Shown one piece after another: positions 59,931-64,000 of a stretch of 64,000 nt of DNA (positions are counted from its first letter, which is position 1; every line of letters begins with the position of its first letter). The position numbers and the translations under genes were made by a program. The DNA lies in assembly GCF_000165425.1 (NCBI RefSeq), contig NW_001799641.1, positions 625,027 through 689,026 on the forward strand. Reading direction: 5' to 3'. The notes under the pieces are model-generated. The model was not told where the DNA came from. It ran no database searches and saw nothing but the letters and a program-made list of their open reading frames with translations. Source of the DNA: Paramecium tetraurelia. Its lineage: Eukaryota > Ciliophora > Oligohymenophorea > Peniculida > Parameciidae.

Positions 59931-62900
59931 ATGCTAAACAACTGTTATACTCTTCGCCACAGTCCAGTATTCAGAAATCCAAAATCAAACTAAGCAGTTC
60001 AGTAATTAACTACACTTATTAATGATACTGCAGGCCGATTGTCTCCACTTTAACCTCAAGTCAAAAAAATAATTGGAATTAAAAAAAATTCATCAACTGA
60101 CCGCTAATTACCACTTTGTGAAGTGCCCTTTCAAACTAATTTTTTCGCCTAACATGAAAATGACATTGCATATTCCAATAGAAGCAATATTTAAACAAAC
60201 AGATAATTTAGTAGAAATTAAAGAACATAAAGTGTTTATACAGGTAATAAAGAAAATTTTGTGAGAAGCCCTACTAGAAGTCCATTTTCTAAACCAGTTA
60301 TTCAGAAAGATTGTTTCACTCCAATCTATAATAGGAGTCCCATCTAAAGAGTATAATCTCCAGGAATAATAGTAGGCATAAGACAAACTAATCAAAAGGG
60401 ATTTGGATCCATAAGTCCCATGAGAATACAACAAAGGGTTAATATAAGAGAACCTTTATCTGAAATGGTGGATAATTTGAAACAAAATATTTTGAGAGAT
60501 ATTTAAGAAGTCACAAAAAAATATTCAAATACCATTCTATAAGCCAACTAATAGCCAGAAAAAATCATATAAGAACAAAGGGAAACTAGGTTTGACGAAT
60601 TTAAGGTCTAAGAATTCAAAAAATAACAATATCTCGAACATCAATTAGAATTAATCAAATCGTAATAATAAAAGCTAGTGGTTCAAAATAAACAGAGTTT
60701 CTGTTCTCAAGAAAATCTTATGAACGCAACATTAGATTAGAAAAAACATTTCTAATAAAGATAACATGACTTAAATTTCTTGAAATCCTTAGAATACTAG
60801 ATCAGATCACAATCCTTTGTCGATTAGTAAAGCAATTTTTAGAGTTTGAAATAAGAAACTCAAAAAATAAAATAAATTTAAGAAATTAAGAAATTTACTT
60901 ATGATCCTCAATACTAGTTACAATTTGCTTAATAATAAATTGAAGAAAGAACACCTCTATAAAATATTAGTAAATATAATTAATAAATTGATTATTTACA
61001 GAGATTGAATAATAAGATAGAATCGATTTCCAAATAGCAGCATCATCTACCCGAATATCAGAACCCATAAGGATAAAAAAAAAATGATGAATTTTCTATG
61101 ACCAAATTGTATCAAGACTAACAATTAAAGAACACCATAGATATGAATTAAGAAAAGCAATGCGTAAACTATTTCTAATCTCCTTTTAATTTAAACTAAG
61201 AAAAATAATATCCAGTGTTTAATACTGCAAGATCTGGTTATTCACCGATTGGAAGAGAAGTGCACATAACTAACAAAGAATCAGCCAATAATACTTTAAA
61301 TAATACTAAACAAATTTTATCAACCTTGAATTCTTAAAATGAATTGTAAAAGTTGAAGAATTTACAATTAGAATTAAAATAGAATAAACCAGTATTTGAG
61401 TAAACAAAATAATAAAAAATGGAATTAGATATTAAAAAATTTTAAGAAACAGGAGAAACAAAAATTGACAAAACTTATTTTAATCCTTATTCATAGACTT
61501 AATAAATTTAAATTGAAAAGTCTTGTAGGTAGGAGAAGATTTAAGAAATTAATTAAGAAAATTCTAATCTAAATAAAGCTAAATAATTTAATGTTTTCAA
61601 TTCTTAATAATCATAATAATAATAAAAATTATTATTGCAATAATAAGTATCAGAATAAAGTTAACTTTAAAACTAATACTCAAAAAAACAGGTATATTAA
61701 GATATTAGTAAATAAATAAAATAGCAAAAGTTTCCAGCCTATTTGAAAGGGCCCAATGATACTGATGATGATGTAAATAATCAAATCACAATTAGTAATT
61801 TATCATCAATTATTCCTGCTGAGATATCTGCTAATTAGCATAAAAAAATAAATGTTTCATTTGAAAGCAGTATTGAATAATAATAACTTGATTATTTAAA
61901 AGGATCTGATTGCAGAAATACGTTTGGACCTTTATAATTGGAAACTATACTAAAATCCCCAAAAGAAAATTGTGAAATTTTACAAGAAAAAGATTCACCT
62001 TGCTAACCTGAATTTGATTTAAATAGTTCTAGGTACGAGATTTAGAATCATAATAAGAATTAAGAAATACCCTCTAATAATGAATAAGAAATTATTAAGA
62101 GCAGCAGAAAATTTACTAAGAATTAAGAAAGTGAAAAGGAATAATCTATAAAAAAAAGTGATGAATAAACAGGAGAAATCCAATTTTTTGAATAAATTGA
62201 AATGATGGAAAAAATAGTAAGATAATAATCTCAGGCTCAATCATAATGTAGTTAGTCAAGAGATTCAAAGTCACTTGAAAATTAATCAAAGTAGAACAAT
62301 ATTTAAAATAGTGGATCAAATTTCAAAAATAAAAGTTCCTAAAATAAAAGCTCTGTTAAATAATCACAAGCTTACAGTCCTATGGAAACTAAAATTTCAA
62401 TTGTAGTTTAACCATTTTAAAAAGAGAGTTCTGGTAGAAAAAGTTCTCCCAAAGAAATTGAGAACAATAACGTTCAAATTTAATCTTAGTAGAGCATTTT
62501 AATTAATAAAAATTGTGATAAAATCTCTTCTGGTAAAGGTTAAAGGTACAGTGACTACAAAGAGGAAGTAAAATAACTTGATGACGATAAACAAGAATAA
62601 GATTATTTATTAAATAATTCTACAAGATATGAACAAATGGTACAAAATTTCTAAAATATTAAGAATCAATCTTTAAGCGAATTCTAATTAGAAAGTTAAA
62701 CATTTAAATAATCAATGTAGGTTAATGAATGTGAACATATAAGTGATTTTGTGATATTCAGCGATAAATAAAACGAGAACTAATTAGAAATAATTAAAAA
62801 GAAGAACGTAACATTTAATTAACAATTAATTCAATAATCTCTTTCAAAAATAGAAAACCTCCAAACTGAAACTAATTTCAGTGATTTTATGAAAATTAAG

Positions 62901-63071
62901 GCTTTGGATATTCTCTCATCAGACTCTATTCCAGTAATTTCTTAAGATGCATTTACATTGACTTAATTATAGCCAAAAGGAGGGATAAGTAATATATTAT
63001 AATAATTCTAGGCTTTTTGTAATACAAACAATAGTTAGAAACTGAATGAAATGATTTATTTTTTCTATTGA
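59931..63071 (+). CDS. Large Gln/Asn/Ser-rich disordered protein
   Basis: A 1,046-codon frame without TGA or introns starts MLNNCYTLRHSPVFRNP. The composition is dominated by Gln (TAA/TAG/CAA), Lys, Ser and Asn, with short SP-type motifs (RSPTRSPFSKP; SPGIIVGIRQ; SGYSPIGREV) that look like phosphorylation or microtubule-binding repeats. There are several coiled coils (FKVQEFKKQQYLEHQLELI; LQKLKNLQLELKQNK) and long poly-Gln-like tracts. No folded domain is recognised. A standard-code reading breaks it into dozens of tiny ORFs. It starts 18 bp after the START gene's stop; a cytoskeletal or cortical scaffold is only a guess. Confidence 0.7.
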
Positions 63072-63092
63072 AATTAATTATTAATATAAAAA

Positions 63093-64000
63093 ATGAATAT
63101 ATTTAATCAGCATCACTTCACTCCTGAGACTCCTTAGTTATTACAAAATTTAAATTTAAGAGATAGCTAAGCTGCAAAGAAGCTAATATAATTATTATGT
63201 CATAGTAGTGAGATCTAATTTCCTCCAATATAAAATACAAAAATCAAATTAAGTGAGTATATGGAAAGCCTAACACAAAAACCGAAGAACTTATTTTAAC
63301 AATGTTCTGAAAAAATTTATGACATTTTTGGATAAATGGATAATAGAACAATTATCAATTCGATTTTAGATCATTTAGATGAACATTCCTGTATCAATGT
63401 GTTAATGTTGTTTTATAAATGTTTGTAGAATTCTGGCTTAAAATAATAAATCTATGAGGATGGGTATTAAATAAAATATCATATAGCTATTTATCCGAAA
63501 TCATTGAAAAATTTGAAAATGCTCTAACAACTCCAAATTCGATTTATATGAAATTATCCAAACTAAGTACCACAGGAGACTTTCATATGAATTTAACCAA
63601 ATTTTTATTGACACATTATCCAACTGTTTATTCAAAAGAAAATAACCTTTAACCAAGATAATCAATTTAAGAAAATTCTTTTTAAGTAGAGCCTTCCAGA
63701 CAATAAAACAAAAATTTCAAAATACCTCCTTTAAAATTACCTTAAAATAGTTTAGAAATAATTGGCGTGATGACAAGATCAACAAGGAGAGCGGATCCTT
63801 TTAAATCATATTCTACATGTTCTAATAGGTTCTCGCATTCAATTGATTCTGCAATTAAATTTACAAGTGGTTCTTAAGCAATTCATATTGAAGAAGATTA
63901 GAATTGCAAATTAAATGCAAAAGAAAAGTAATATATCCTAAATTGATATTAGATTATAAAATTTAGCATAATTATTAGGGGGTTATTGTTTGACTCAAGA
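63093..64000 (+). CDS. Hypothetical protein, 3'-partial at window end
   Basis: Starts MNIFNQHHFTPETPQLLQN. An N-terminal helical part (KLIQLLCHSSEIQFPP; INSILDHLDEHSCINVLML) is joined by a 23-nt intron (GTATTAAATA...ATAG) to YLSEIIEKFENALTTP. A Ser/Gln-rich linker (EIIGVMTRSTRRADPFKS) follows, and after a 25-nt intron (GTAATATATC...ATTAG) it continues NLAQLLGGYCLTQ off the right edge. I cannot identify the family from this part. Without the second intron the ORF would stop at TGA near 63,945. Confidence 0.55.

Noticed and set aside
60108-60434. Minus-strand 108-codon ORF
   Set aside because: It is antisense to the Gln-rich gene at 59,931-63,071, which has a 1,046-codon frame with typical codon use.
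1-64000. Euplotes-type programmed +1 frameshifting as explanation of the frame breaks
   Set aside because: Breaks occur in both directions, do not share a stop-preceding AAA-TAR-type motif, and TAA/TAG are clearly sense codons here.
1-64000. tRNA genes, telomeric repeats, CRISPR arrays, transposases
   Set aside because: I looked for B-box-like GTTCGAATC, C4A2/C3A3 repeats, regular direct repeats and DDE/reverse-transcriptase motifs; the few matches lie inside coding sequence and have no supporting structure.

Overview
This window is AT-rich eukaryotic DNA that reads well only with a ciliate nuclear code: TAA and TAG read as Gln and TGA is the only stop. With that code, and with many tiny introns of about 20-31 nt (GTA...TAG type), nearly all of 3.7-64 kb becomes tightly packed genes. 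Short introns, gaps often under 100 bp and a secretory-granule (trichocyst-matrix/GRL-like) protein point to a Paramecium-type macronuclear chromosome. Most apparent short standard-code ORFs are fragments or shadows of these genes. All CDS coordinates below include introns. Products were assigned by my own translation and recognition of family motifs, not by a database search.

Layout. 1-3.7 kb: no gene recognised. 3.7-10.2 kb: tRNA isopentenyltransferase-like, BAF60/SMARCD (SWI/SNF), a small 4-TM protein, ER-type ADP-dependent glucokinase, two or three small proteins, and a GRL/trichocyst-type secreted protein. 10.2-17 kb: one very long TPR plus IQ-motif protein. 17-25 kb: a small gene, a gene-poor kilobase with an orphan coding fragment, a PP2C-like protein without its catalytic motif, a Ser/Thr kinase, a PX protein, and a DH-PH-PX-FERM-like multidomain protein. 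25.4-30.5 kb: a secreted/membrane Cys-rich protein with a multi-TM tail. 30.9-38.8 kb: poly(A)-binding protein, a calcium-dependent protein kinase with an MGCC N-terminus, PRP3 splicing factor, and an EF-hand coiled-coil protein. 38.9-47.1 kb: an IP3/ryanodine-receptor-type calcium-release channel. 48-53.3 kb: small coiled-coil/hypothetical genes and PCNA. 53.3-59.9 kb: LRRC49 (tubulin polyglutamylase complex), a cyclic-nucleotide-binding-domain K+ channel, and a START-domain protein. 59.9-64 kb: a Gln-rich protein and a gene running off the window.

Themes: several genes belong to calcium/excitability and cortical biology (IP3R-like channel, CDPK, K+ channel, EF-hand protein, IQ protein, granule protein, polyglutamylase subunit), beside housekeeping replication, splicing and mRNA genes. 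There is no sign of operons; neighbours are independently oriented.

Caveat: about ten otherwise convincing genes contain one single-nucleotide frame break, nearly always in or next to an A/T run. This looks like residual consensus error rather than pseudogenisation, but only reads can tell.
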